Origin: Lachnoanaerobaculum sp. ICM7
Lineage (GTDB): Bacteria; Bacillota; Clostridia; Lachnospirales; Lachnospiraceae
Direction of reading: 5' to 3'
Length of the DNA stretch: 64,000 nucleotides
Assembly: GCF_000287675.1 (NCBI RefSeq)
Contig: NZ_ALJL01000036.1
Location: forward strand, 62,001-126,000
This document shows positions 17,659-26,919 of the stretch, one piece after another; position 1 is the stretch's first letter, and every line of letters starts with the position of its first letter. Under the pieces are notes generated by a model that saw only the letters and a list, made by a program, of their open reading frames with translations, had not been told where the DNA came from and did no database searches. A program made the position numbers and the translations under genes.

Positions 17659-18267
17659 ATGAATGCTAAGCAGAAAATTATAGATAGAATAGATATGATG
17701 GAATCGAAGGACGTTTTTATAGCAAATGATTTTTTTGATATTGCAGGATATGAGACTATAAAAAGCGTATTAAATCGTCTGGTACTGTCTAAAGAGATAA
17801 AACGTATTATTAACGGAATTTATTATAAGCCTAAATATATCGAGTATATTGGTGAGTATGAATCACCATCAGTTAACGAAGTGGCTAAAGCTATAGCACG
17901 AAAATATAATTGGACCATTGCACCGTCAGGAAATACAGCTCTTAATTTATTGGGTTTATCTACGCAAGTGCCTGCTAAATGGACATATATTTCCGATGGG
18001 AGATATGTAAATTTTAGTTTTGATAATGTAACTATTGAATTTAAACATAGAAATAATGGTGAAATTTCAAATATGTCCACACTTACAGCAATGGTTATAC
18101 AGGCAATTAAAGCCTTAGGAAAAGGAAATATAACGTCAGATCAGGTACAATATTTAAGTGAAAAACTGTCAAAAGAAGAAAAAGAGGAACTTTTAAAAGA
18201 TGCCAGATATACCAGTGTATGGATATATGATATTATCAGAAAGATAAATGAGGTGGAAAATGTTTGA
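17659..18267 (+). CDS. abiEi: AbiEi-type antitoxin / transcriptional regulator
   Basis: A 202-residue protein of the AbiEi/DUF6088 type. The N-terminal winged helix spans about residues 1-60 (with KSVLNRLVLSKEIKRIINGIYYK). The C-terminal domain contains APSGNTALNLLGLSTQVP and VNFSFDNVTIEFKHRN, typical of these antitoxins. I chose the ATG at 17659 because AAAGGAGG (17642-17649) lies just before it; a GTG at 17638 would lack a ribosome binding site. It overlaps the toxin gene by 8 bases. In this type IV system toxin and antitoxin are not known to bind each other; AbiEi represses transcription. Confidence 0.85.
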   Translation: MNAKQKIIDRIDMMESKDVFIANDFFDIAGYETIKSVLNRLVLSKEIKRIINGIYYKPKYIEYIGEYESPSVNEVAKAIARKYNWTIAPSGNTALNLLGLSTQVPAKWTYISDGRYVNFSFDNVTIEFKHRNNGEISNMSTLTAMVIQAIKALGKGNITSDQVQYLSEKLSKEEKEELLKDARYTSVWIYDIIRKINEVENV

Positions 18268-19258
18268 ATATAATTATATTCCGCAAAAAGATCTGGAACA
18301 AATAATAAGAAATGCTGCACAGAAAAGTGGAGTAAATGAAGCTATTATAGAAAAAGACTATTGGGTATGCTTTGTACTTAACTATCTTTTTTCAAAAAGC
18401 AAGTGGAAATATGCACTGACTTTCAAAGGAGGAACAAGTCTTTCAAAATGCTTTAACATAATACAAAGATTTTCTGAGGATATAGATTTAATATTGGATT
18501 GGAGAGCAATAGGGTATGGAATTAATGAGCCGTGGGAAGAACGTTCAAATACAAAACAAGATAAGTTCAATAAAGAATCAAATCAAAAGACTGAAGAGTT
18601 TTTAAAAGAATGGTTATTACCGCAAATGGAAGAAGATTTTAAAGAGATAATTGGAAGCGATTTTAAACTCAGCATATATGAAAAAGAACCTCAAACTATA
18701 TTTTTTGAATATCCAAAAAGCTATCAATCGTCGTATTTGATACAGTCTATAAGACTTGAAATTGGTGCTCTTGCAGCATGGTCACCTTCAGAAATTATTG
18801 GTATAGTACCGGATCTGTATAAGTCATATCCGGTACTGTTTAAAGGTAGCTTTATAGAAGTTAGAACCGTACGTCCGGAAAGGACATTTTGGGAAAAAGC
18901 AACTATATTACATCATGAGGCAAATAGACCACGAGAACTTGCTATACCAAAAAGGTATGCAAGACATTATTATGACTTGTTCTGTATGTCAAACTCAATT
19001 TATAAAGATAAAGCTTTTCAGAACAAAGATCTTTTGGATAAAGTTGTAAAGTTTAAACAGAAATTTTATCCAAGAAAATGGGCTAAATATGAAGACGCAA
19101 GTTTTGATACCATAAAGTTGGTACCGGAAGAGTACAGATTAAAAGAAATTGAGCTTGATTATAAAAACATGAAAGAAATGTTTTTTGCAGAACCACCGAG
19201 TTTTGATAAAGTAATGCAAGGCATATTATCGCTTGAGAAAGAAATACATAATTTATAG
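18260..19258 (+). CDS. abiEii: AbiEii nucleotidyltransferase toxin
   Basis: A 332-residue nucleotidyltransferase-like toxin (AbiEii/AbiGii family, DUF1814). Motif I is FKGGTSLSK and motif II is FSEDIDLIL with the catalytic acidic pair; later RPERTFWEKATILHHEA and RHYYDLFCM fit the family. Members act as growth-inhibiting toxins, and some modify tRNA ends with nucleotides; in some bacteria the pair aborts phage infection. I placed the start at the ATG at 18260 because GAGGTGG precedes it; another ATG at 18248 would add four residues. The gene looks intact. Confidence 0.9.
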   Translation: MFEYNYIPQKDLEQIIRNAAQKSGVNEAIIEKDYWVCFVLNYLFSKSKWKYALTFKGGTSLSKCFNIIQRFSEDIDLILDWRAIGYGINEPWEERSNTKQDKFNKESNQKTEEFLKEWLLPQMEEDFKEIIGSDFKLSIYEKEPQTIFFEYPKSYQSSYLIQSIRLEIGALAAWSPSEIIGIVPDLYKSYPVLFKGSFIEVRTVRPERTFWEKATILHHEANRPRELAIPKRYARHYYDLFCMSNSIYKDKAFQNKDLLDKVVKFKQKFYPRKWAKYEDASFDTIKLVPEEYRLKEIELDYKNMKEMFFAEPPSFDKVMQGILSLEKEIHNL

Positions 19259-19267
19259 CATAAACAA

Positions 19268-19291
19268 AAAAGCACTGTTATCAGTGCTTTT
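19268..19291. terminator. Bidirectional terminator between abiEii and the carboxypeptidase gene
   Basis: AAAAGCACTG and CAGTGCTTTT form a perfect 10-bp stem with a TTAT loop. A-rich and T-rich arms serve both strands. It overlaps the stop codon of the convergent - strand gene. Confidence 0.85.
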
Positions 19292-20741
19292 CTATTATAT
19301 ATTTTGCTTCTTCTTCACTTATTCCACAGTCTTTGGCACTCCATCCGCTTTTTAATAGATTATATATTCGAAGTTCTCTGTCACTCAAATCACTTTTCCT
19401 GCTTGATAACTTTTTTTTTATTAAAATGATAATTAGCAGGAGAAGTAAAAAGCCTCCTATGCAGGCACCGACTATAATATAGTTTATCTTCGGAATATTA
19501 AATATTATATTTGTAAAGTTTTTGGTGGTGTTTTGTAAGTTGTTTTTATTATTGTCTGCAGCAGTACTTTCTTCTGTATTGTTCTCTTCGGCAATATAGT
19601 TTTTATTCCTTTTTGCCACTATGTCCACAGATCCTATCGGATAGTCGTTATAAGTATAATCGACTTTGCAAAGTGCGGATGATCCTGAATTTTCTTCAAA
19701 GTTTACTGTTGACTTGATATCATTTATATCGGCATCATTCGGCAATGATATTGATGCGTTATCGTCAGGTTCTATAGTATACTCGTTAAAATCAGGTATC
19801 AGTGAGATATTACTTGAAAAATTTGTGTTAATATCTGAAGAACTCAGCTTTATATTTTTAAAGTTTGCAAAGCCGAAGTTCAATAATTCCTGAGTATCCG
19901 TATAATGCGTTTTATTTCCGTTAAGTACTACCGTAATAAGTCCTATACTGTCATTTCTTGCATATGTCACCAGTGTATTTCCTGCCAGTGAAGTATAACC
20001 GGTTTTACCACAGATTGCGTTCTGATAGAAATTACCGGAGGTTTTTCTGAGCATGGAGTGATGATTGTACAAGGTTTGTCCGGTAGGGACTCTGCTTGTA
20101 GGCGGTAAATTGTAGTATGTTGCAGAATCTATTTCCGTAACCGTCGGATTTTGAAAAGCCGCACGGCTTATTAAAGCATAATCATATGCGCTGGTATAGT
20201 GCTCAGGATCGTTTAATCCGCTTGGATTTGCGAAATGTGAGTCTGTACAGCCAAGACTTGCCGCTTTTTCATTCATCATATTTGCAAATGCTTCAATGCT
20301 TCCTGCCGTATGTTCCGCCAAGGCATTTGCGGCTTCATTTGCCGATTGTAAAAGCATTGCATAGAGGCAGTCTCTTACAGTAAGTGTATCTCCCACATCT
20401 ATACCTGCACTTGATGAGCCGGGTTCGACATTAAATACTGCATTTTTTGAAAATGTAACCATATCGTCAAGATTACAATTTTCCACTACTAAAAGGGCAG
20501 TCAAAATCTTGGTTATACTTGCCGGATAGTAATGTTCATGAATGTTCTTACCATAAAGTACAGCTCCCGAGTCGGCATCCATAAGAATGGCACCTTCAGA
20601 TAAAACATTTGTATCTACCGGCCAGTCAACATATGCAAACGACTGCATAGGGAGAGAGAGTATGGTTATAATTGTTAAAATAATTGTTAGAGTAATTTTT
20701 TTAAAGTTTTTAATTTTTGCGTTCATTACTATATTATGCAT
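19281..20741 (-). CDS. D-alanyl-D-alanine carboxypeptidase with C-terminal membrane anchor and cytoplasmic tail
   Basis: A 486-residue S11-family penicillin-binding protein that trims the terminal D-Ala of peptidoglycan side chains outside the membrane. A signal peptide occupies about the first 36 residues (ending MQSFAY). The three active-site motifs are SITK (in YPASITKILTALL), SAN (QSANEAANALA) and KTG (ICGKTGYTSLAG). A C-terminal domain follows, then a Ser/Asn-rich linker, a true membrane segment at about residues 420-442 and a 44-residue cytoplasmic tail resembling half of a helix-turn-helix. Most relatives end in an amphipathic helix instead. The start is uncertain: neither this ATG nor the one at 20726 has a clear ribosome binding site. 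Confidence 0.9.
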   Translation of the reverse strand: MHNIVMNAKIKNFKKITLTIILTIITILSLPMQSFAYVDWPVDTNVLSEGAILMDADSGAVLYGKNIHEHYYPASITKILTALLVVENCNLDDMVTFSKNAVFNVEPGSSSAGIDVGDTLTVRDCLYAMLLQSANEAANALAEHTAGSIEAFANMMNEKAASLGCTDSHFANPSGLNDPEHYTSAYDYALISRAAFQNPTVTEIDSATYYNLPPTSRVPTGQTLYNHHSMLRKTSGNFYQNAICGKTGYTSLAGNTLVTYARNDSIGLITVVLNGNKTHYTDTQELLNFGFANFKNIKLSSSDINTNFSSNISLIPDFNEYTIEPDDNASISLPNDADINDIKSTVNFEENSGSSALCKVDYTYNDYPIGSVDIVAKRNKNYIAEENNTEESTAADNNKNNLQNTTKNFTNIIFNIPKINYIIVGACIGGFLLLLLIIILIKKKLSSRKSDLSDRELRIYNLLKSGWSAKDCGISEEEAKYIIEKH

Positions 20742-20931
20742 CTATTGTTTAAAATAGTAAAGTAAAGAATTATGAATATTTTAAAATGATAATATGATAT
20801 AATTTAATACAATTGTGTATTGCTAGTATTCAAAAGACATATTATAATGGGAATGTTGCATGCGATGTTTCAAATGAGATATCGCCATTTTTATGTAAGT
20901 AATGGTTATTGCTTTTGTGAAAGGGAAAAAT

Positions 20932-22302
20932 ATGAAATATGATGTAATGATAATCGGGGCAGGTCCCGGAGGTATTTTCTCGGCTTATGAACTCATAAAT
21001 CAGGACAGCTCACTGAAAATTGCGGTTTTTGAGTACGGTAATCCGCTTGAGAAAAGACATTGTCCAATAGATGGAGACAAGATTAAGTCTTGCATCAATT
21101 GTAAGAGCTGCGGAATCATGAACGGTTTTGGTGGTGCAGGAGCATTTTCTGACGGAAAGTACAATATTACCAATGAGTTTGGTGGTACTTTGCATGAATA
21201 TATCGGAAAGAAAAAAGCCATTGAACTTATGAACTATGTAGACGGAATCAATGTAAAGTACGGCGGCGGAAAGACCAAGCTTTATTCTACAGCAAATTCA
21301 GATATTAAGAGACTTTGTTTACAAAACAATTTGCATTTATTGGATGCAAGTGTTCGTCATTTGGGAACTGATATCAACTATGAAGTTCTTCAAAATATGT
21401 ATACAGATTTAAAGGATAAGGTGGAGTTTTTCTTTAACACACCTATTGTCAAAATAGAAAAGCTGGATGCAGGATATAAGTTATATACAAAGCAGGGTGA
21501 AGAATTCACCGGTGATAAATGTATAGTATCCGTAGGTAGAAGCGGAAGTAAATGGATGGAGCAGACCTGTAAGGAGTTAAAAATACCTACAAAGTCAAAT
21601 CGTGTGGATATCGGTGTAAGAGTTGAGCTTCCTGCCGAGATTTTCAGACATCTTACAGATGAGCTTTATGAGAGTAAGATTGTTTACAGAACGGAGAAGT
21701 ACCAGGATTTGGTAAGAACTTTCTGTATGAATCCTAAAGGTGCCGTAGTTAATGAGAATACAAACGGTATTGTTACAGTAAACGGACACAGCTATGAGGA
21801 TCCGGCGCTTCAAACAGAGAATACAAACTTTGCATTGCTTGTATCAAAGCATTTTACAGAGCCGTTCAAAGACAGTAACGGATATGGTGAGAGTATCGCC
21901 AGACTTTCAAACATGCTTGGTGGCGGTGTAATGGTTCAAAGATTCGGAGACCTTATCAGAGGTCAAAGAAGTAGTGCAGGTAGACTTAACAAGTCATTTA
22001 TGACACCTACACTCAGTGCTACACCGGGAGATTTGTCTTTGGTTATTCCTAAGAGAATTTTGGACGATATCATTGAGATGATTTATGCTCTTGATAAGAT
22101 TGCACCGGGAACTGCAGGTGATGAAACTTTACTTTATGGCGTAGAGGTTAAGTTCTATAACATGGAAGTAGAACTTGATAATAATCTTGAGACTCTTCAC
22201 AAGGATCTTTATGTAATAGGTGACGGTAGTGGCGTAACTCACTCACTTTCACATGCTTCAGCAAGCGGTGTGTTTGTAGCAAGACATATATTGGGGAAAT
22301 AA
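20932..22302 (+). CDS. FAD-dependent dehydrogenase-like protein (COG2509 type)
   Basis: A 456-residue flavoprotein of unknown substrate. The N-terminus has the dinucleotide-binding motif IIGAGPGGIFSAYEL. Residues 45-75 hold a conserved cysteine-containing segment (CINCKSCGIMNGFGGAGAFSDGK), and the C-terminus has YVIGDGSGVTHSLSHASASG, which closes the FAD site. The start at 20932 is preferred because GAAAGGGA precedes it; an ATG at 20902 would add ten residues without a ribosome binding site. It is transcribed divergently from the carboxypeptidase gene and alone. Confidence 0.85.
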   Translation: MKYDVMIIGAGPGGIFSAYELINQDSSLKIAVFEYGNPLEKRHCPIDGDKIKSCINCKSCGIMNGFGGAGAFSDGKYNITNEFGGTLHEYIGKKKAIELMNYVDGINVKYGGGKTKLYSTANSDIKRLCLQNNLHLLDASVRHLGTDINYEVLQNMYTDLKDKVEFFFNTPIVKIEKLDAGYKLYTKQGEEFTGDKCIVSVGRSGSKWMEQTCKELKIPTKSNRVDIGVRVELPAEIFRHLTDELYESKIVYRTEKYQDLVRTFCMNPKGAVVNENTNGIVTVNGHSYEDPALQTENTNFALLVSKHFTEPFKDSNGYGESIARLSNMLGGGVMVQRFGDLIRGQRSSAGRLNKSFMTPTLSATPGDLSLVIPKRILDDIIEMIYALDKIAPGTAGDETLLYGVEVKFYNMEVELDNNLETLHKDLYVIGDGSGVTHSLSHASASGVFVARHILGK

Positions 22303-22404
22303 ATATATATCATAGATATATTTAAATTTTCTATAACATTATCGATAAAACAAATAAATTATAATGATTAATATATAAAAACTATAAAAAATATCATGTT
22401 TTTT

Positions 22405-22434
22405 AGCATAGGTGCACAAAACCTATGCTTTTTT
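22405..22434 (+). terminator. Intrinsic terminator after the FAD-dependent protein gene
   Basis: AGCATAGG (22405-22412) pairs with CCTATGCT (22422-22429), followed by a T-run. Confidence 0.8.
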
Positions 22435-22491
22435 AGTATACAAAAATATTTTTTAGTGATAAAATTATAGAAAATGTTTCAGGAGGAAATT

Positions 22492-22971
22492 ATGAATATT
22501 AAAAGTGAAATCAGTGTGGACAAGGTTAGACAGGATGCGGAGGACAATTACAGAAACGGATACTTCTGTTGCGAAGCGCTCATGGCGGCAGTTGTAGACA
22601 ATTTTGAACTTGATGTTCCGAGAGAAGTTATCGCAATGTCATCAGGTATGGCTGTCGGAGCCGGTAAGAGCGGTTGTATGTGCGGTGCTCTAAACGGAGG
22701 TATCATGGCTCTCGGTATGATTTTCGGAAGAACCGAGCAGAACGGTCCGAAGGATCCTAAGGTAGTTAAGTGTATGGAGCTCACCCATGAATTACACGAC
22801 TACTTTAAAGATGCAAACGGCAAGCACTCAAACTGCTGCAGAGTTCTTACAAGAGAATTTGATATGGGTGCCGGAGAGCACAAGGAGCAGTGTATCAGAT
22901 TTACAGGAATTGCCGCAAAGAAGGTGGCTGAGATTATTGTTAGAGAAAAGGGATTGAAGAATATAGATTAA
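22492..22971 (+). CDS. C_GCAxxG_C_C family redox protein
   Basis: A 159-residue protein of the C_GCAxxG_C_C family. Visible cysteine positions are NGYFCCEALMAA, CMCGALNGGIMALG and SNCCRVL, plus a late EQC, arranged as expected for a cysteine- or metal-based redox protein. The start at 22492 follows a strong AGGAGG; an ATG at 22474 is less likely. The next gene, a TDT-family transporter, begins 12 bases later, so both are probably co-expressed. Function unknown. Confidence 0.8.
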   Translation: MNIKSEISVDKVRQDAEDNYRNGYFCCEALMAAVVDNFELDVPREVIAMSSGMAVGAGKSGCMCGALNGGIMALGMIFGRTEQNGPKDPKVVKCMELTHELHDYFKDANGKHSNCCRVLTREFDMGAGEHKEQCIRFTGIAAKKVAEIIVREKGLKNID

Positions 22972-22983
22972 TAAGGGGTAGTT

Positions 22984-23943
22984 ATGAGTTTTTTAAAAAG
23001 GGTACCTTTACCTTTATGCGGAGTGGCATTGGGTCTTGCGGCACTTGGGAATCTTCTTGCGGCTTACAGTCCTTATTTGAAGATACTTTGCGGAGTTTTG
23101 GCATTTGTAGGGATATTGTTTGTAACATGTAAGTATCTAACAATGCCGAATGCTTTTGTAACGGATATGAAAAATCCGGTGACTGCAAGTGTATCGGGAA
23201 CATATACCATGACTTTAATGCTTCTTGCAGGTTATATTAAGCCAATATTACCTGTATTTGCAATGATTCTTTGGTATGTGGCTATTGTTTTGCACTTTGT
23301 ATTGATTGTATATTTTACTTTGAATTTTATTTTAAAGATTAAAATACCTGATGATTTGATGAAGGTAGTTGCAAGCTATTTTATCGTATATGTTGGAATA
23401 GTGGTTGCTTCCGTTACTGCACCGGCTTTTAATAATATAGCACTTGGAAAAATTTGCTTCCTGATAGGATTTATTCTTTATATTCCGCTTTTCTTCTATG
23501 TATCTTTCAGATATATAATGCTTGGAAATAAGAAGATTGAAGCAAAGGCGCTGGCATGTATCTATGCCGCACCTGCAAGTCTCTGTGTTGCCGGATATAT
23601 CAGTTCTTTTGAGCAAAAGAATGCAGAGTTTTTGTCAATATTGTATGACTTTTCATTTGTGTCGTATTTGATTGCTGTACTTGTAATACTTGATGTTTTT
23701 AAAAATTATACAGCTGATAAGAAAAAACACAGATTTTATCCAAGCTATGCAGGATTTACATTTCCATTTGTTATCAGTGCAATAGCAGGAAAACAATTTT
23801 ACATGGTAAGTAAAAGTATAGAACATATTAGATGGGGGATTTATCCGGGTATATTATTTGTGAATGTACAAATTATAATTGCAATTATCTTAATGTTGTT
23901 TACAGCAATAAAGTTTGCAATTCATGTTTTCTCAAAAGAATAA
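22984..23943 (+). CDS. TDT/SLAC1-family transporter
   Basis: A 319-residue protein with about ten membrane segments and the overall pattern of the tellurite-resistance/dicarboxylate transporter (TehA/SLAC1) family: start VPLPLCGVALGLAALGN, NPVTASVSGTYTM near residue 65, and late FPFVISAIAG. Family members are anion channels or carriers for malate, sulfite, chloride or nitrate. The ribosome binding site is AAGGGG. Pairing with a cysteine-rich redox protein may hint at a sulfur anion, but this is only inference. Confidence 0.8.
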   Translation: MSFLKRVPLPLCGVALGLAALGNLLAAYSPYLKILCGVLAFVGILFVTCKYLTMPNAFVTDMKNPVTASVSGTYTMTLMLLAGYIKPILPVFAMILWYVAIVLHFVLIVYFTLNFILKIKIPDDLMKVVASYFIVYVGIVVASVTAPAFNNIALGKICFLIGFILYIPLFFYVSFRYIMLGNKKIEAKALACIYAAPASLCVAGYISSFEQKNAEFLSILYDFSFVSYLIAVLVILDVFKNYTADKKKHRFYPSYAGFTFPFVISAIAGKQFYMVSKSIEHIRWGIYPGILFVNVQIIIAIILMLFTAIKFAIHVFSKE

Positions 23944-23955
23944 AGAGATTTTAAA

Positions 23956-23986
23956 AGATTGTTTGCATCGACAAGCAGTCTTTTTT
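23956..23986 (+). terminator. Intrinsic terminator after the TDT transporter
   Basis: AGATTGTTTG (23956-23965) pairs with CAAGCAGTCT (23972-23981) with two G-T pairs, then a T-run. Confidence 0.75.
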
Positions 23987-24016
23987 ATATTCAAAGATGC
24001 AAAAATATATTTTATA

Positions 24017-24061
24017 TGCTATAATTTTTGCGAAAACTTACGGGGAGAGAAATTCCCGTAA
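24017..24061 (+). promoter_or_regulatory. glnN promoter (extended -10) and leader hairpin
   Basis: TGCTATAAT at 24017-24025 is an extended -10 element; no good -35 is visible. The leader holds a hairpin, TTACGGG (24038-24044) with CCCGTAA (24055-24061), about 48 bases before the start codon. There is no T-run, so it is not a plain terminator. Confidence 0.5.
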
Positions 24062-24108
24062 AAGTTTATTTTATGTATTAGGCTTTGCTTAGATTTTGAA
24101 AGGTGTAT

Positions 24109-26223
24109 ATGGAAAAAAGAGATACAATCACAGAGATTTTTGGGGTTAATGTATTCAATGATGAGGCTATGCAAGTATACTTGCCGAAGGCGGTATTTAA
24201 AAAGTTAAAAAAGACTATAGAAGACGGTCTGGAACTGGATAACGATATTGCAGATTCAGTAGCTCATGGAATGAAGGAGTGGGCAATTGACAGAGGGGCT
24301 ACTCACTATACCCACTGGTTTCAGCCTTTGACAGGTGTAACCGCCGAAAAACATGATTCTTTTATTTCCGCGCCGAAAAACGGCAAGGTCATAATGGAAT
24401 TTTCCGCTAAGGAGCTTACAAAGGGAGAGTCGGACGCATCAAGTTTTCCTTCAGGCGGACTTAGAGCAACATTTGAGGCCAGAGGATATACCGCATGGGA
24501 TTGTACATCTCCTGCGTTTATAAAAAAGGATTCTTTGGGTGTTACATTATATATTCCTACAGCATTTTGCTCTTACAGGGGTGAAGCACTTGATAAAAAG
24601 ACACCTCTGCTTCGTTCAATGCAGGCTATAAACACTCAGGCCCTTAGAATACTCAGACTCTTCGGAAATACCACGACAAAGAGAGTAATACCTTCAGTAG
24701 GTGCGGAGCAGGAGTATTTCATTGTAGACAGGGAAAAGTATCTGCAAAGAAAGGATTTGATTTATACAGGAAGAACATTGTTTGGAGCAATGCCTCCAAA
24801 GGGACAGGAGCTTGAGGACCACTACTTCGGTTCTATCAGAGAGAGAATAGCTTCCTATATGAATGATATAAATCATGAACTTTGGATGCTTGGTGTTCCT
24901 GCAAAGACACAGCATAATGAGGTTGCACCGGCGCAGCATGAGCTGGCACCTGTTTATGAGCAGGTAAATGTGGCGGTGGATCACAATCAGGTGACTATGG
25001 AGACCATGAAAAAGGTGGCAGGCAGACATGGACTTACATGTCTTTTGAATGAGAAGCCTTTTGCAGGTGTGAACGGTTCGGGAAAACATAATAACTGGTC
25101 CTTGACTTCAGATGACGGAATAAATATGTTAAATCCGGGAGATACACCGCATGAGAATATACAGTTCTTACTTGTACTTGCATGTATTTTAAAGGCGGTT
25201 GACAAGCATGCCGATTTGCTTAGAGAATCTGCGGCCTGTGTAGGTAATGATCACCGCCTTGGTGCACATGAGGCACCGCCTGCTATTATTTCCGTGTTCC
25301 TTGGAGATCAGCTTCAGGATGTTATAGATCAGCTTTGCTCCACAGGAGAGGCTACACATTCCATTCAGGGTGCTACATTAAAGACAGGTGTGGCAACACT
25401 CCCCGACTTTGAAACAGATGCTACAGACAGAAACAGAACATCACCTTTCGCCTTTACAAATAATAAATTCGAATTCAGAATGGTAGGTTCTTCAGACTCC
25501 ATCGCATCACCGAATATTGTTTTAAATACAATAGTGGCTGAAAGTTTTAAAGAGGCTGCAAATGAGCTTGAAAGTGCAAGTGATTTTGATGAAGCCGTTC
25601 ATGATATAATCAAGAGACTCTTCACCGCTCACAGAAGAATTATATTTAACGGAAACGGGTATTCAGAGGAATGGGTAAAAGAAGCAAAGAGAAGAGGACT
25701 TTCAAATCTTCCAAGTATGATAGATGCCATTCCGGCTCTCGTATCTGAGGATTCTATAAAGCTTTTTGAAGAATTTGAGGTATTTACCAGAACCGAGCTT
25801 GAATCCAGAGTTGAAATAGAATATGAAGCATATTCAAAAGCAATAAATATCGAGGCAAAGACTATGATAGATATTGCGGGCAAGTCTATTATACCGGCGG
25901 TTATAAGATATACCACAAGACTTGCGGATTCTATAATTAAGTTAAAATCTGCGGTTTCAGGTATAGAGCCTTATGCACAAAATGCTATTTTAATAGAAGT
26001 GAATGAGCATTTGAAAGAGTCAAAAGTTGCACTTGAAAATCTTAAAAATTATATGGATGATGCCGCAGAAATCACGGATGTAACTGCGCATGCTAAATAT
26101 ATGCATGAGGTGGTGGTTCCTGCAATGGAAGTGCTCAGAAAGCCTATTGATACTTTGGAAATGATAGTGGATAAGGATCTTTGGCCGATGCCAAGCTATG
26201 GCGATCTTTTGTTTGAGGTGTAA
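24109..26223 (+). CDS. glnN: Glutamine synthetase type III
   Basis: A 704-residue GSIII enzyme that makes glutamine from glutamate, ammonia and ATP. The great length, compared with about 450 for type I, and motifs such as PSVGAEQEYFIVD, KTQHNEVAPAQHELAP, NGSGKHNNWSL and AHEAPPAIISVFLGD are diagnostic. I chose ATG 24109, preceded by GAAAGGTG, over a GTG two codons upstream. A HAD phosphatase gene follows after 2 bases. Expression is likely nitrogen-controlled; only a promoter and a leader hairpin are visible. Confidence 0.95.
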   Translation: MEKRDTITEIFGVNVFNDEAMQVYLPKAVFKKLKKTIEDGLELDNDIADSVAHGMKEWAIDRGATHYTHWFQPLTGVTAEKHDSFISAPKNGKVIMEFSAKELTKGESDASSFPSGGLRATFEARGYTAWDCTSPAFIKKDSLGVTLYIPTAFCSYRGEALDKKTPLLRSMQAINTQALRILRLFGNTTTKRVIPSVGAEQEYFIVDREKYLQRKDLIYTGRTLFGAMPPKGQELEDHYFGSIRERIASYMNDINHELWMLGVPAKTQHNEVAPAQHELAPVYEQVNVAVDHNQVTMETMKKVAGRHGLTCLLNEKPFAGVNGSGKHNNWSLTSDDGINMLNPGDTPHENIQFLLVLACILKAVDKHADLLRESAACVGNDHRLGAHEAPPAIISVFLGDQLQDVIDQLCSTGEATHSIQGATLKTGVATLPDFETDATDRNRTSPFAFTNNKFEFRMVGSSDSIASPNIVLNTIVAESFKEAANELESASDFDEAVHDIIKRLFTAHRRIIFNGNGYSEEWVKEAKRRGLSNLPSMIDAIPALVSEDSIKLFEEFEVFTRTELESRVEIEYEAYSKAINIEAKTMIDIAGKSIIPAVIRYTTRLADSIIKLKSAVSGIEPYAQNAILIEVNEHLKESKVALENLKNYMDDAAEITDVTAHAKYMHEVVVPAMEVLRKPIDTLEMIVDKDLWPMPSYGDLLFEV

Positions 26224-26225
26224 TA

Positions 26226-26885
26226 ATGATAAAGGCTGTTATTTTTGATCTGGACGGTACATTGCTTAATACATTGACTGCACTGTCTTTTTGTATGAGT
26301 AAAACAATGAAACATTTCGGGTTAAAAGAAATTGATATAGAGCATACAAGATATTTTGTCGGAGAAGGTGCAAAGAAGTTCGTGGACAGATCATTGATAT
26401 ATAACGGTGATACGGATTTGAAACTTGCAAATGAAGCTTACAAAGTATATGATGAGATATTTGCTGTGGATTGTCTAAAGGGTGTTAAGCCCTATGACGG
26501 TATTACAGAACTTCTTGAAGCTCTAAAGCGGATGGGAATAAAGTCTGTAGTTTTATCAAATAAATCACAACTCGGTGTAGAGAAGAATGTGAACGGAATA
26601 TTCGGCAATAAATTATTTGATTTGATATACGGAGAGAGGGACGGTATTCCAAAGAAGCCCGATCCTACCTCTTTAAATATGATAATAGAGGAGCTTGGAC
26701 TCTCAAAAACAGATATACTCTATGTCGGAGATACCGCTACGGATATGCAGACAGCTCTCAGAGCCGGGGTTACAAGCATAGGAGTACTCTGGGGATTTAG
26801 AGATGAGGATGAGCTTAGAGAAAATAAGGCTGATTATATTATAAATAAACCAAGTGAAATACTTGAAATAATAAAAGAAAGATAA
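26226..26885 (+). CDS. HAD-superfamily hydrolase, phosphoglycolate phosphatase-like
   Basis: A 219-residue HAD phosphatase. Motif I is FDLDGTLLNTL with the nucleophilic aspartate, motif II is VVLSNK, motif III includes KKPDPTS, and motif IV is YVGDTATDM. The helical cap lies between motifs I and II, as in the Gph/PGP group. The substrate is a small phosphorylated metabolite; phosphoglycolate is only the closest guess. It follows glnN by 2 bases and is almost certainly co-transcribed with it. Confidence 0.85.
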   Translation: MIKAVIFDLDGTLLNTLTALSFCMSKTMKHFGLKEIDIEHTRYFVGEGAKKFVDRSLIYNGDTDLKLANEAYKVYDEIFAVDCLKGVKPYDGITELLEALKRMGIKSVVLSNKSQLGVEKNVNGIFGNKLFDLIYGERDGIPKKPDPTSLNMIIEELGLSKTDILYVGDTATDMQTALRAGVTSIGVLWGFRDEDELRENKADYIINKPSEILEIIKER

Positions 26886-26890
26886 AAGCA

Positions 26891-26919
26891 ATTCCGGGTC
26901 ATATGGCCCGGAATATTTT
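26891..26919. terminator. Bidirectional terminator between the HAD and LysR genes
   Basis: ATTCCGGG (26891-26898) and CCCGGAAT (26907-26914) form a perfect stem, followed by a T-run on the + strand that abuts the stop of the convergent gene. Confidence 0.8.

Noticed and set aside
24694-25089. 131-codon reverse frame inside glnN
   Set aside because: It is fully contained in a highly conserved gene on the other strand, with no ribosome binding site or family match.
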